Source: Halomonas heilongjiangensis (GTDB lineage Bacteria > Pseudomonadota > Gammaproteobacteria > Pseudomonadales > Halomonadaceae). Taken from it: DNA of 64,000 nt. Under the pieces are notes generated by a model, which saw only the letters and a list, made by a program, of their open reading frames with translations, did not search any database and was not told the DNA's origin. The position numbers and the translations under genes were made by a program. Positions 15,818 through 24,881 of this stretch are shown one piece after another. Every line of letters starts with the position of its first letter. The first letter of the stretch is position 1. The stretch lies in assembly GCF_002879645.1 (NCBI RefSeq), contig NZ_PNRE01000036.1, positions 59,302-123,301 on the forward strand. Direction: 5' to 3'.

Positions 15818-17257
15818 ATGAGCGACAAGATACCGACGACAGACGTCACCCCGAGCCCGGTCGGCCAGCATGTACCGGGGGAAATCGTCTCCCAGGAGAT
15901 GTACGCCAGCCGGCGCCACATCTACGTGCGCGAGATCCAGGGGGTCTTCCAGCGCCTTCGACGCGGCGCCAACTGGGGGCTGATGCTGCTCTTCTTCGGC
16001 CTGCCCTGGCTGCAGTGGGGGGATCGCCCGGCGGTCTGGTTCGACCTGCCGGGTCGCGAGTTCCATATCTTCGCCGCCACCTTCTACCCCCAGGAGTTCA
16101 TGCTGCTCTCGTGGCTGCTGATCATCTGCGCCTTCGGCCTGTTCCTCATCACCGTCTTCGCCGGCCGCGTCTGGTGCGGTTACACCTGCCCCCAGAGCGT
16201 CTGGACCTTCCTGTTCATCTGGTTCGAGCATCGCCTGGAAGGGCCGCGCAACCGACGCATCAAGCTCGACAAGGCACCGATGACCCTCGACAAGGCCTGG
16301 CGCAAGGCGACCAAGCACGCCATCTGGCTGGCCATCGCCCTGGCGACCGGAATCACCTTCGTCGGCTACTTCACGCCGATCCGCGATCTGGTGATCGCGT
16401 TGCCGACCCTCGACGCCCATGGCTGGTCCTACTTCTGGGTCGGCTTCTTCCTGGTCTTCACCTACCTCAACGCCGGCTGGCTGCGCGAGCAGGTGTGCAT
16501 CTACATGTGCCCCTACGCGCGCTTCCAGTCGGTGATGTTCGATGCCGACACCCTGATCGTCTCCTACGACGAGGCCCGCGGCGAGCCCCGCGGCTCACGC
16601 AAGAAGAGTCTCAGCCACCAGCAGGCGCGGGAAGCCGGTCACGGCGACTGCATCGACTGCGACCTCTGCGTGCAGGTCTGCCCCACCGGCATCGACATCC
16701 GTGACGGCCTGCAGTACGAGTGCATCACCTGTGCCGCCTGCATCGACGCCTGCGACAGCGTGATGGACAAGATGGGCTACCCCCGCGGCCTGATCCGCTA
16801 CACCACCGAGAACGCCCTGGAGGGCAAGCCGAGTCGCATCCTGCGCCCGCGCCTGCTCGGCTACCTGGCGGCACTGCTGGTGATGGTTGGCGCCTTCGCC
16901 TGGGCACTGTCCGAGCGCATGCCGCTGGGCTTCGAGGTCGAGCGCGAGCGCAACCAACTGTTCCAGATGACCCGCGAGGGCCGCGTCAGTAACGTCTACA
17001 CCCTGACCGTGCGCAACCTCGACCGCGAGGATCATGTCTATCGTCTCGCGGCACGCGGTCTACCCGGTCTCGAGCTGGACACCGACCGTATCCGCGTACC
17101 CGCCGGCGAATCGCGCCGAGCCGTGGTACAGATCACCGCCACCCCGGACGTGATCGAGTTGCCGAGCCACGCCATCCAGTTGCATCTCGCCGCCGAGGAC
17201 AACGAACGCATTCACCTGGAGCGCGAGGCGCGCTTCATCGGACAGATCCGGAGATAA
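15818..17257 (+). CDS. ccoG: Cytochrome c oxidase accessory protein CcoG (FixG/RdxA)
   Basis: 479-aa membrane iron-sulfur protein. RVWCGYTCPQSVWTF lies in the membrane part and the two ferredoxin-type clusters are bound by CIDCDLCVQVCPTG and CITCAACIDACDSVMDKMG near residues 275-315; a C-terminal Ig-like domain follows. CcoG reduces Cu(II) to Cu(I) for insertion into the cbb3 active site. The start at 15818 (MSDKIPTT) gives the standard length; 102 nt of upstream open frame lack family resemblance. First gene of ccoGHIS, 2 nt before ccoH. Confidence 0.96.
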   Translation: MSDKIPTTDVTPSPVGQHVPGEIVSQEMYASRRHIYVREIQGVFQRLRRGANWGLMLLFFGLPWLQWGDRPAVWFDLPGREFHIFAATFYPQEFMLLSWLLIICAFGLFLITVFAGRVWCGYTCPQSVWTFLFIWFEHRLEGPRNRRIKLDKAPMTLDKAWRKATKHAIWLAIALATGITFVGYFTPIRDLVIALPTLDAHGWSYFWVGFFLVFTYLNAGWLREQVCIYMCPYARFQSVMFDADTLIVSYDEARGEPRGSRKKSLSHQQAREAGHGDCIDCDLCVQVCPTGIDIRDGLQYECITCAACIDACDSVMDKMGYPRGLIRYTTENALEGKPSRILRPRLLGYLAALLVMVGAFAWALSERMPLGFEVERERNQLFQMTREGRVSNVYTLTVRNLDREDHVYRLAARGLPGLELDTDRIRVPAGESRRAVVQITATPDVIELPSHAIQLHLAAEDNERIHLEREARFIGQIRR

Positions 17258-17259
17258 CC

Positions 17260-17775
17260 GTGCAAGCCCACCCCGCGCCCCCCTGGTACAAGCAGTTCTG
17301 GCCCTGGTTCCTGATCGGCCTGTTGATGCTGTCGATCGGCGTCAGCTCGACCTTCGCCTTCCTCGCGGTGCTCAGCGCCGATGGCATGGTGCAGGAGGAC
17401 TACTACGAGCACGGTCGTGCCATCAACATGGTGCTGGCCAAGCAGGAACGCGCCGCCGACCTGGGCCTGCAGGCCCGGCTGCGCATCGACCCCCTCACCA
17501 GCGACGTGGTGCTCGACCTCGAGGGGGACTCCCGCCCGGAGCGGCTCGACCTGGAACTGATCTTCCCCACCCAGGACGACCGCGATATCGAGCTGGTGCT
17601 GGAACATGTGCGCGACGGCCGCTACCTGGGACAGGCGCCGGACAACCTGCGCTATCGCTGGTACCTGCAGCTGCAGCCCGAGGGCGACTCGCCCGAGTGG
17701 CGCCTGGTCGGCGAGGCGCGCTTCCCCGACGAGAACGTCATCGCCCTGACGCCGGGCCGCCCGGCGGCAGAATGA
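17260..17775 (+). CDS. ccoH: FixH family protein CcoH
   Basis: 171-aa protein with one N-terminal membrane helix (PWFLIGLLMLSIGVSSTFAF) followed by a periplasmic domain that opens with the conserved YYEHGRAIN. CcoH is needed for stable assembly of the cbb3 oxidase with the copper ATPase CcoI. GTG start, 2 nt after the ccoG stop. Confidence 0.92.
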   Translation: MQAHPAPPWYKQFWPWFLIGLLMLSIGVSSTFAFLAVLSADGMVQEDYYEHGRAINMVLAKQERAADLGLQARLRIDPLTSDVVLDLEGDSRPERLDLELIFPTQDDRDIELVLEHVRDGRYLGQAPDNLRYRWYLQLQPEGDSPEWRLVGEARFPDENVIALTPGRPAAE

Positions 17776-17812
17776 CCGTAATCCACCGCGGCGGCGTCAC
17801 CCCGCCCACCCC

Positions 17813-20281
17813 ATGACCGTAGAAGCCACCGCCGATATCGACCGCGACTGCTACCACTGCGGCAACCAGGTGCCCGCCGGGGCCTCCTGGTCGATCACCC
17901 TCGACGACCGGGCGCGGCCGCTCTGCTGCCCCGGTTGCGAGGCGGTGGCCCATGCCATCGTCGACGGCGGCCTCGCGAGCTACTACCGCTTCCGTACCGA
18001 ACTGCCCGAGCGCCCGGACGAGCGCCAGGCGGTCAAGGCCGAGACCTGGGCGGTGTTCGATGACCCCGGCCTGCAGCGCCAGTTCGTGCACCCCGAGGCC
18101 GACGGTGGGCGCGTCCACGCCACCCTGGCGGTGGACGGCATCACCTGTGCCGCCTGCGCCTGGCTGATCGAGCACCGGCTCAACGCCCTGGAGGGCGTCG
18201 ACTCCAGCGCGGTGAACCTGACCCACCATCGGGTACGGGTGGGCTGGGACCCGCAGCGGATCAAGCTGTCGCGACTCCTCGCCGAGATGGCGGCGATCGG
18301 CTACCAGGCCCAGCCCTACGAGCCCGACGAGGCCCAGAGCCGCCTGCAGCGGGAAGAGCGCATGAACGTGCGCCGGCTGATCGTCGCCGCCGTGGGCATG
18401 GCCCAGGTGATGATGTTCTCGATCCCCATCTACGTGTCCGCGCCCGGCGAGATCAGCGACGACTTCCTCGCCCTCTTCCACTGGCTCTCCTTCGCCCTGG
18501 CCACCCCGGTGGTGTTCTTCTCGGCCCTGCCCTTCTTCCGCAATGCCGCGCGCGACCTGCGCACCCGGGTGCTCGGCATGGACGTGCCGGTGTCGATCGC
18601 CATCGGCGGTGCCTACCTCGCCAGTGGCTATGCGGTGCTCTCCGGCACCGGCGAGGTCTACTTCGATTCGGTGGCCATGTTCACCTGTTTCCTGCTCTTC
18701 GGCCGCTACGTGGAGGCCCGCGCCCGGCGCCGCAGCGGCCACAGCGGCAATGCAATGTCCGGCGCCCTGCCGCTCTCGGCGATTCGCCTCACCGACGGGG
18801 GCGAGGAGCGCATCCTGCCGGCCAGCGAGCTCGCCCCCGGCGACCGGGTGCTGGTCAAGCCCGGCCATGGCGTGCCCGCCGACGGCGTGATCGAGGACGG
18901 CGAGTCGAGCCTCGACGAATCGATGCTCACCGGCGAGTACCTGCCGGTGACCCGCCGCCCGGGTGAGACCGTCACCGGCGGCAGCCAGAACATCGAGAGC
19001 CCGCTGGTGGTACGCGTCACCCACGCCGGGCGCGAGACCCGGGTCGCCGGCATCGTCGACCTCACCGACCGCGCCTTCGCCAGCCGTCCACGGCTCGCCC
19101 AGATGGCCGCCCGCATGTCGCACCTCTTCGTGCTGCGGCTGCTGCTGGTGACCGCCTGTGTCTCCACCGTCTGGTGGTTCATCGATCCGTCGCGGATGCT
19201 CTGGGTCACGCTCTCGGTGCTGGTGGTGACCTGTCCATGTGCCCTGGCGCTCGCCACCCCCACGGCGCTGACCGCCGGCCACGGCCAGCTGCGCCGCCGC
19301 GGTGTGCTGGTGACCCGCGCCAATGCCATCGAGGCGCTCTCCCAACTCGACCGGGTGATCCTCGACAAGACCGGCACCCTGACCACCGGCCGCATGGCGC
19401 TGGTGGAGACCCGCCCACTCGGGGACCTCGACGAGGCACGCGCCCGGGTGCTGGCCGCGGCCCTGGAGGCGAGTTCGGAGCACCCTATCGCCCGCGCCTT
19501 CCACCCACACCGCGACGCCACGGTGCGCGCCCGGAACGTGGTCAGCCGCACCGGCCAGGGCCTGGAGGGCGAGATCGCGGGCCGCCCCTGGCGGCTCGGC
19601 AAGCCCGCCTTCGCCGCGCCGACGCAGGCCCCGAGCCCACCGGGCGAGGGACAGTGGCTGCTGCTCGCCGAGGCGGGCGAGCCGCGTGCCTGGTTCGCCC
19701 TGCACGACCATCTCCGTGAGGAGGCGGCCGCCACCGTCACCGCCCTCCAGGCGCTGGGGCTGCAGGTGGAGCTGCTCTCCGGTGATACCCCCGAGGCGGT
19801 GGGCCGGCTCGCCGCGCGTCTCGGCATCGCCACCTGGCGGGCCTCGGCCAGTCCCGAAGACAAGCTCGAGCGTATCCAGGCCCTGCAGGCCGGGGGCGAG
19901 AAGGTGGCGATGGTCGGCGACGGCATCAACGACGTGCCGGTGCTGGCCGGCGCCGACGTGGCCATCGCCATGAACGGTGCCACCGACCTGGCCCGCACCA
20001 GCGCCGACGCCGTCTTGCTCAGCCCGCGGCTGACGCGTATCGTCGAGGCGATCGAGATCAGTCGGGCCACCCGCCGGATCATGCGCCAGAACATGATCTG
20101 GTCGGTGTGCTACAACGTCTCGGCGCTGCCACTGGCGGCCATCGGCATCGTGCCGCCCTGGGTCGCCGCTCTCGGCATGTCGGCCAGCTCCCTGGTGGTG
20201 GTGGGCAATGCCCTGCGGCTCAACCGCTTCCGCTCGGCCGTCACGCCATTCGTCCCGACGCCCCGGCTGGTGAACGCATGA
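17813..20281 (+). CDS. ccoI: Copper-translocating P1B-type ATPase CcoI
   Basis: 822-aa P-type ATPase dedicated to copper delivery for cbb3 oxidase. An N-terminal cysteine cluster (CYHCGNQVPAG, then CCPGCEAVAHA) is followed by a heavy-metal domain with ITCAACAW. The transport motif CPC lies near residue 474, the phosphorylation motif DKTGT near 518 and MVGDGINDVPVL near 700. N-terminal extension and metal site are those of CcoI/FixI rather than the housekeeping CopA. It overlaps ccoS by ATGA. Confidence 0.96.
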   Translation: MTVEATADIDRDCYHCGNQVPAGASWSITLDDRARPLCCPGCEAVAHAIVDGGLASYYRFRTELPERPDERQAVKAETWAVFDDPGLQRQFVHPEADGGRVHATLAVDGITCAACAWLIEHRLNALEGVDSSAVNLTHHRVRVGWDPQRIKLSRLLAEMAAIGYQAQPYEPDEAQSRLQREERMNVRRLIVAAVGMAQVMMFSIPIYVSAPGEISDDFLALFHWLSFALATPVVFFSALPFFRNAARDLRTRVLGMDVPVSIAIGGAYLASGYAVLSGTGEVYFDSVAMFTCFLLFGRYVEARARRRSGHSGNAMSGALPLSAIRLTDGGEERILPASELAPGDRVLVKPGHGVPADGVIEDGESSLDESMLTGEYLPVTRRPGETVTGGSQNIESPLVVRVTHAGRETRVAGIVDLTDRAFASRPRLAQMAARMSHLFVLRLLLVTACVSTVWWFIDPSRMLWVTLSVLVVTCPCALALATPTALTAGHGQLRRRGVLVTRANAIEALSQLDRVILDKTGTLTTGRMALVETRPLGDLDEARARVLAAALEASSEHPIARAFHPHRDATVRARNVVSRTGQGLEGEIAGRPWRLGKPAFAAPTQAPSPPGEGQWLLLAEAGEPRAWFALHDHLREEAAATVTALQALGLQVELLSGDTPEAVGRLAARLGIATWRASASPEDKLERIQALQAGGEKVAMVGDGINDVPVLAGADVAIAMNGATDLARTSADAVLLSPRLTRIVEAIEISRATRRIMRQNMIWSVCYNVSALPLAAIGIVPPWVAALGMSASSLVVVGNALRLNRFRSAVTPFVPTPRLVNA

Positions 20282-20511
20282 GCATCCTCTACCTGCTGAT
20301 TCCACTGTCGCTGATCCTGCTGGGGCTGGCCGTGTGGGCCTTCTTCTGGGCGGTCAAGCATGACCAGTTCGAGGACCTCGAGGGCCCCGCCCATCGCATC
20401 CTCTTCGACGAGGACGAGAACGATCTTCTCCCCGAGGAACGCGAGCGCCGGCGACGGTCGCGGGGCGAGGTCGACCACCCCCCCGCTGACCGGGAGGAGC
20501 CACCGCGCTGA
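20278..20511 (+). CDS. ccoS: cbb3-type oxidase assembly protein CcoS
   Basis: 77-aa single-pass protein: hydrophobic helix LYLLIPLSLILLGLAVWAFF, then WAVKHDQFEDLEGPAHRILF, the CcoS signature, and a charged tail. It is required for cofactor insertion into cbb3 oxidase. ATGA overlap with ccoI and TGATG overlap with the next gene indicate coupled translation. Confidence 0.95.
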   Translation: MSILYLLIPLSLILLGLAVWAFFWAVKHDQFEDLEGPAHRILFDEDENDLLPEERERRRRSRGEVDHPPADREEPPR

Positions 20512-21209
20512 TGGATCCCACCGGCCTGGGTCTACCGCCCCTGCTGGCGGCCTTCGTCTTCGGCCTGCTCGGCGGCGCCCACTGCATCGGCATGTGTGGC
20601 GGCATCATGAGTGCCCTGACCTTCGCCGTCCCCCCCAGCATGCGCTCTACGGCCCGACTCTCCGGGCTACTGCTCGGCTACAACCTCGGGCGCATCGCCA
20701 GCTACATGGTCGCCGGTGCCCTGGCGGCCGGGCTCGGTACCCTGGTCGCGATCACCCCGGTCACCCGCCTGGTGCTGCAGGGGCTGGCCGCGGTGATGCT
20801 GATCCTGATGGCGCTCTATATCGCCGACTGGTGGAAGGGGCTGCTCAGGGTGGAGGCCCTGGGCAAGCGGCTGTGGCGCCACCTGGAACCCGTGGGCCGG
20901 CGGCTGATGCCGGTGGTGAGGGTCCCCCAGGCGGTGGCGCTGGGGGCCGTCTGGGGCTGGCTGCCGTGCGGGCTGGTCTACTCGATGCTCGCCTGGAGCC
21001 TGGCGACCGCGGCCCCGCACCAGGGCGCCCTGCTGATGGGCGCCTTCGGCCTGGGTACCCTGCCGGCGCTGCTGGCCACCGGGCTGGCGGCACGCCAGCT
21101 CGGCGGCCTGATCCGCCACCGTGCCACCCGCACCCTGGCCGCGGTGTCGATCATCGCCTTCGCCCTGTGGCAGCTCTGGGGCCTGCTGCCGGGTGCCGGC
21201 CACGCCTGA
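20511..21209 (+). CDS. Sulfite exporter TauE/SafE (DsbD-like) family membrane protein
   Basis: 232-aa protein with six predicted helices. The first helix ends in GGAHCIGMCGGIMSAL and the fourth contains WGWLPCGLVYSML; paired cysteines in these positions are typical of the copper-related branch found in cco loci, suggested to handle copper or thiol redox during oxidase maturation. Its start overlaps the ccoS stop, so it belongs to the ccoGHIS transcript. Despite the family name, sulfite export is unlikely from this context. Confidence 0.85.
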   Translation: MDPTGLGLPPLLAAFVFGLLGGAHCIGMCGGIMSALTFAVPPSMRSTARLSGLLLGYNLGRIASYMVAGALAAGLGTLVAITPVTRLVLQGLAAVMLILMALYIADWWKGLLRVEALGKRLWRHLEPVGRRLMPVVRVPQAVALGAVWGWLPCGLVYSMLAWSLATAAPHQGALLMGAFGLGTLPALLATGLAARQLGGLIRHRATRTLAAVSIIAFALWQLWGLLPGAGHA

Positions 21210-21234
21210 CCCCGCCCGACGAATTCGCCCCCGC

Positions 21235-21276
21235 TTGACGCAGCTCAACACGGCCCCGGGCCGGCCCCGCTACCAT
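21235..21276 (+). promoter_or_regulatory. ANR/FNR-dependent promoter of hemN
   Basis: TTGAC-GCAG-CTCAA at 21235-21248 is a close match to TTGAT-N4-ATCAA. TACCAT at 21271-21276 is a -10 element; a start near 21283 places the box at -41.5, the same geometry as in the ccoN promoter. Confidence 0.7.
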
Positions 21277-21306
21277 CGGAGCATATCCATCATCCGGAGT
21301 GCCGCC

Positions 21307-22722
21307 ATGACCGCTCACGTCAAGCGCGAAGGCCCAGAGGATTCCGCCCGGCTCGCCTGGGACATGGCACTGCTGCGCCGCTACGACACCCGCGGCCCAC
21401 GTTACACCTCCTACCCCACGGCTCGCGGCTTCCATGAGGGCTTCGGGCCCGACGACTTCAGCGCGGCTCTCGCGCGCAGCAACGACCAGGGCCAACCGCT
21501 GTCGCTCTACATTCATGTACCGTTCTGCCGCAACGGCTGTTTCTATTGCACCCGCAACAAGATCGTCACCAGGGACACACGGCTGGCGGAAGCCTATCTG
21601 TCGCGCCTCGATCGGGAGATGGTGCTCAGCTCCCGCCACCTCGATGCCTCGCGGGAGATCCAGCAGCTGTACTGGGGCGGCGGCACCCCGACCTTCCTCG
21701 CCCTCGACCAGATGAGCGACCTCATCGACCGCCTCGATGCCCGTTTCGGGCTCTCGGGCTCGAGGGAGCGTGACTACGCCATCGAGATCGACCCCCGGGA
21801 GGCCAATGTCTTCACCCTGCGCCATCTGCAGGCCCTCGGCTTCAACCGCCTGAGCCTCGGTGTCCAGGACCTGGACCTCAGGGTGCAGCGGGCCATCAAC
21901 CGGGTTCAGCCCCGGGTGCTCACCGAGTCGTTGATCGACGAAGCCGACCGTCTCGGCTTTCGCTCGCTCAACCTCGATCTGATCGTCGGCCTGCCGCTGC
22001 AGACCCGCGACAGCTTCGCCGAGACCCTGGCGCAGGTGATCGCCATGGCCCCGGCCCGGCTGTCGGTCTTCAACTACGTCCACCGGCCCGAGCGCTTCAC
22101 CTCCCAGCGCCGCATTCATGTCGAGGACCTGCCCGGTCCCGAGGAGACGCTGGCGATGCTGCATGCCACCCTCGAGATGCTCTCCTCGGCGGGCTATGTG
22201 CATATCGGCATGGACCACTTCGCCCGCCCCGACGACAGCCTGGCGATAGCCCAGCGCCAGGGCACCCTCACGCGCAACTTCCAGGGCTACTCCAGCCATA
22301 CCCCGTGTGACCTGATCGGACTCGGCGTCTCGGCGATCAGCCGGGTCGATGACGTCTATGCCCAGAATCCCGCGGAACTCGCCGCCTACGAGAGGGCGCT
22401 GGACGCCGGCCACATGGCCACCGACCGAGGGCGGCGCCTGACATTCGACGACCGCCTCCGGCGACACGCCATCGAACGACTGATGTGCGACATGGCGCTC
22501 GACCTCGGGGCACTGGGCCGCACCTTCGGGGTCGATGCCGAGACCCACCTGGCCGATCCCCTGATCCGGCTGGAGGTGGCCGAACGCGACGGCCTGGTGA
22601 CGCGGGTGGGCCCCCGGCTCGTCGTCACGCCGATCGGCCGGCTACTGATCCAGCACCTCGCCATGGCCTTCGACGCCCACGCGCCGCCGCAGCTGGCAAC
22701 GAGCGACTCCCGCAACGCGTGA
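21307..22722 (+). CDS. hemN: Oxygen-independent coproporphyrinogen III oxidase (radical SAM)
   Basis: 471-aa radical-SAM protein that converts coproporphyrinogen III to protoporphyrinogen IX without O2, providing heme under microaerobic conditions. The N-terminal RYDTRGPRYTSYPTA and the GGGTPTFL motif identify HemN rather than HemW. The cluster motif reads FCRNGCFYCTRNK: three cysteines spaced CxxxCxxC are present, but the fourth cysteine of the usual CxxxCxxCxC is arginine. The start at 21307 has GGAG 9 nt upstream. It sits between the cco genes and fnr and has its own ANR box, so expression should follow oxygen limitation. Confidence 0.92.
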   Translation: MTAHVKREGPEDSARLAWDMALLRRYDTRGPRYTSYPTARGFHEGFGPDDFSAALARSNDQGQPLSLYIHVPFCRNGCFYCTRNKIVTRDTRLAEAYLSRLDREMVLSSRHLDASREIQQLYWGGGTPTFLALDQMSDLIDRLDARFGLSGSRERDYAIEIDPREANVFTLRHLQALGFNRLSLGVQDLDLRVQRAINRVQPRVLTESLIDEADRLGFRSLNLDLIVGLPLQTRDSFAETLAQVIAMAPARLSVFNYVHRPERFTSQRRIHVEDLPGPEETLAMLHATLEMLSSAGYVHIGMDHFARPDDSLAIAQRQGTLTRNFQGYSSHTPCDLIGLGVSAISRVDDVYAQNPAELAAYERALDAGHMATDRGRRLTFDDRLRRHAIERLMCDMALDLGALGRTFGVDAETHLADPLIRLEVAERDGLVTRVGPRLVVTPIGRLLIQHLAMAFDAHAPPQLATSDSRNA

Positions 22723-22764
22723 GGGACTACCTCCAATGGCCGGAGGCTACCTCCAAAGGGATGC

Positions 22765-22793
22765 TTTGCCGGCCTGGGCTAATCCTCCATAAT
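22765..22793 (+). promoter_or_regulatory. Probable promoter of fnr/anr
   Basis: TTTGCC (22765-22770), 17-bp spacer, CATAAT (22788-22793). Two direct repeats of CTACCTCCAA, 20 bp apart (22727-22736 and 22747-22756), lie just upstream of the -35. No obvious ANR box is present, so autoregulation is not evident. Confidence 0.5.
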
Positions 22794-22823
22794 GGCGACA
22801 GAGTCACCATCATGGAGGAGAGC

Positions 22824-23567
22824 ATGCCTGATACCGCGACCGGCAGGCGGCGTTCCCTGCTGCACGAGACCCGCTGCCAGACCTGCAGCCTCAGTTCGCT
22901 CTGCCTGCCGCTGGCGCTCGAGCTCCAGGACATGGACCAGTTCGATGCCATCATCCGGCGCCGCGCCCCCCTGAAGAAGGGCGAGGCACTGTTCCGCCAG
23001 GACAGCGCCTTCACCAGCGTCTACGCCGTGCGCTCGGGCAGCCTCAAGCAGGTCACCACCGAGGGCAGCGGCGAGGACCAGCTGACCAACTTCTACCTGC
23101 CCAGCGAACTGGTGGGCCTCGATGGCATCGACGAGGCGCGCTATCCCGGCACGGTGGTCGCGCTCGAGACCACCACCGTGTGCGAGATTCCCTTCGACCG
23201 CCTCGATGCCCTTTCCGAGGAGCTGCCGGAGCTGCGCGCCCAGCTCTACCGCAGCATGAGCAAGGAGATGCGCGACGATCGCCGCATGATGCGGCTGCTG
23301 TCGCGCAAGACCGCCGACCAGCGCCTGGCGACCTTCTTCGCCGGCCTCTCCGACCGCTTCCGCCGCCGCGGCTACTCGCCCTACAGCTTCCGCCTCTCCA
23401 TGTCCCGGGCCGACATCGGCAACTACCTGGGGCTGGCGGTGGAGACGGTGAGCCGCATCCTCGGCCGCTTCCAGACGCAGGGACTGGTGGCCGTCTCCGG
23501 CCGCGAGGTCAATATCCTCGACCTGGCGGCGCTGACCAAGGTCGCCGAGGAGGAAGGCGCCCGCTAG
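22824..23567 (+). CDS. fnr: FNR/ANR oxygen-sensing transcriptional regulator
   Basis: 247-aa Crp/Fnr-family regulator. Cysteines at about 18, 21, 27 and 120 correspond to the four [4Fe-4S] ligands of E. coli FNR (20, 23, 29, 122). The helix-turn-helix SRADIGNYLGLAVETVSRIL has the recognition residues E-x-x-S-R that read TTGAT half-sites. It should activate the cco and hemN promoters in this window when oxygen falls. The start at 22824 is fixed by GGAGGAG 3 nt upstream; an ATG at 22812 is in frame but lies within that site's leader. Ends in a convergent junction with ttcA. Confidence 0.96.
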   Translation: MPDTATGRRRSLLHETRCQTCSLSSLCLPLALELQDMDQFDAIIRRRAPLKKGEALFRQDSAFTSVYAVRSGSLKQVTTEGSGEDQLTNFYLPSELVGLDGIDEARYPGTVVALETTTVCEIPFDRLDALSEELPELRAQLYRSMSKEMRDDRRMMRLLSRKTADQRLATFFAGLSDRFRRRGYSPYSFRLSMSRADIGNYLGLAVETVSRILGRFQTQGLVAVSGREVNILDLAALTKVAEEEGAR

Positions 23568-23568
23568 A

Positions 23569-23603
23569 GCCAAGCGCCAAGCGCCAAGCGCCAAGCGCCA
23601 AGC
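23569..23603. repeat. 7-bp tandem repeat (GCCAAGC)x5
   Basis: Five exact head-to-tail copies of GCCAAGC begin 2 nt after the fnr stop codon. A related array, (GCTGGAA)x7, stands after the SSS-kinase gene, and two units of it after bepA. Confidence 0.97.
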
Positions 23604-23632
23604 AGGATCATGGTGGGTAACGCCTTGCGCGA

Positions 23633-23749
23633 GCGGCGCCGGGGACAGGTCGGAGTGGAGGTCATTCTCCATGGATGGAGAATGTAGCGCCCAGGGAAGG
23701 GTTCACAGCGCCTCCACGAAGGCCCTGTCGCCGGACAAGCCGCGACTTC
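23633..23749. repeat. Dispersed structured intergenic element, copy A
   Basis: About 115 bp shared with 34733-34848 at roughly 85-90% identity. Outer arms CCGGGGACAGG (23639-23649) and CCTGTCGCCGG (23724-23734) pair with one mismatch. The central hairpin is CATTCTCC (23663-23670), loop ATGGAT, GGAGAATG (23677-23684). Copy B has CATTCTTC and GAAGAATG: both sides changed together. Not coding on either strand as far as I can see. It lies between convergent fnr and ttcA. Confidence 0.9.
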
Positions 23750-23770
23750 AGGCACTGCCGTCATTCGAAC

Positions 23771-23807
23771 AGAAACCCCGCCTGACTCATCGCCCGGCGG
23801 GGTTTCT
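23771..23807. terminator. Bidirectional terminator between fnr and ttcA
   Basis: 12-bp stem AGAAACCCCGCC/GGCGGGGTTTCT with a 13-nt loop in the convergent gap. The arms carry A- and T-rich outer ends, as in bidirectional intrinsic terminators. Confidence 0.75.
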
Positions 23808-23840
23808 CGTATCAATGGCAATAGCGCCGACAGCGGTCTT

Positions 23841-24752
23841 CTACAACTCGTTGAGGATATCGATGCGGTCGGCCTGCAGCCGGGCCTGCTTCTCCTCCAG
23901 GCCGGCGAAGTCGAACAGCTCACGGTCGGCCAGTTGCGAGGGCGCCACGTTGGTCACCGCCTTGAACATGCTCTCGAGCCGGCCGGGGTGCCTGGCTTCC
24001 CATTCGGCGAGCATCTCCTTGACCACCTGGCGCTGCAGGTTGGGCTGCGAGCCGCAAAGGTTGCAGGGGATGATCGGGAAGGCCATCAGCCGGGCGAACT
24101 CGGCGATATCCGCCTCGCGGCAATAGGCCAGCGGGCGGATGACGATGTTCCGGCCGTCGTCGGAGAGCAGCTTGGGCGGCATCGCCTTGAGGCTGCCGCC
24201 GAAGAACAGGTTGAGGAACAGCGTCTCGAGGATGTCCTCGCGATGGTGACCCAGGGCGATCTTGGTGGCACCGATCTCCTCGGCGAAGCCGTAGAGCGAG
24301 CCGCGACGCAGCCGCGAACAGAGCGCACAGGTGGTCTTGCCCTCGGGGGTCTTCTCCTTGACCACCGAATAGGTGTCGCGCTCGAGGATGTGGTACTCCA
24401 CCCCGATGCCGTCCAGGTACTCGGGCAACACATGCTCGGGAAAACCGGGCTGCTTCTGGTCGAGATTGACCGCCACCAGCGAGAAGTTGACCGGGGCATT
24501 GCGCTGCAGGCTGCGCAGGACCTCGAGCATGGTGTAGCTGTCCTTGCCGCCGGACAGGCAGACCATCACCCGATCGCCCTCGCCGATCATCTCGTAGTCG
24601 ATGATGGCATTGCCCACCTGGCGTCGCAGGCGCTTCTGCAGCTTGTTGAACTCGCGCCTGCCCTTCCCATCGAGGGTACCAAGGGGCGTGGCGTCATCTT
24701 CCGTGACAGGAGCGTCAACGGGGCTAGGGTCGAAGATCACGGCATCTTGCAT
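23841..24752 (-). CDS. ttcA: tRNA 2-thiocytidine(32) synthetase TtcA
   Basis: 303-aa ATP-dependent enzyme that thiolates C32 of certain tRNAs using a [4Fe-4S] cluster. The PP-loop motif SGGKDS is near residue 70; the cysteine pairs CALC and CNLC supply cluster ligands; [19 protein letters not shown] is a family signature. The start at 24752 (MQDAVIF) avoids an upstream extension with no resemblance to the family. Convergent with fnr, an arrangement also seen near FNR genes in other gammaproteobacteria. Confidence 0.95.
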   Translation of the reverse strand: MQDAVIFDPSPVDAPVTEDDATPLGTLDGKGRREFNKLQKRLRRQVGNAIIDYEMIGEGDRVMVCLSGGKDSYTMLEVLRSLQRNAPVNFSLVAVNLDQKQPGFPEHVLPEYLDGIGVEYHILERDTYSVVKEKTPEGKTTCALCSRLRRGSLYGFAEEIGATKIALGHHREDILETLFLNLFFGGSLKAMPPKLLSDDGRNIVIRPLAYCREADIAEFARLMAFPIIPCNLCGSQPNLQRQVVKEMLAEWEARHPGRLESMFKAVTNVAPSQLADRELFDFAGLEEKQARLQADRIDILNEL

Positions 24753-24881
24753 GGTCGGGGCACTGCCAGAGCGGCTGGAAATGACGGGCGCCCATCCTAC
24801 CACCGCCACCGCCCCCTGGCGACGGTAGGCCACCGTTCCCCCGCCGGGCCCCATGCCAAGCACCACCCTGGAGGCTCGGCC

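Noticed and set aside
20511-21209. Sulfite export function for the TauE/SafE-like protein
   Set aside because: Its coupling to ccoGHIS and paired cysteines point to a role in cofactor maturation instead.
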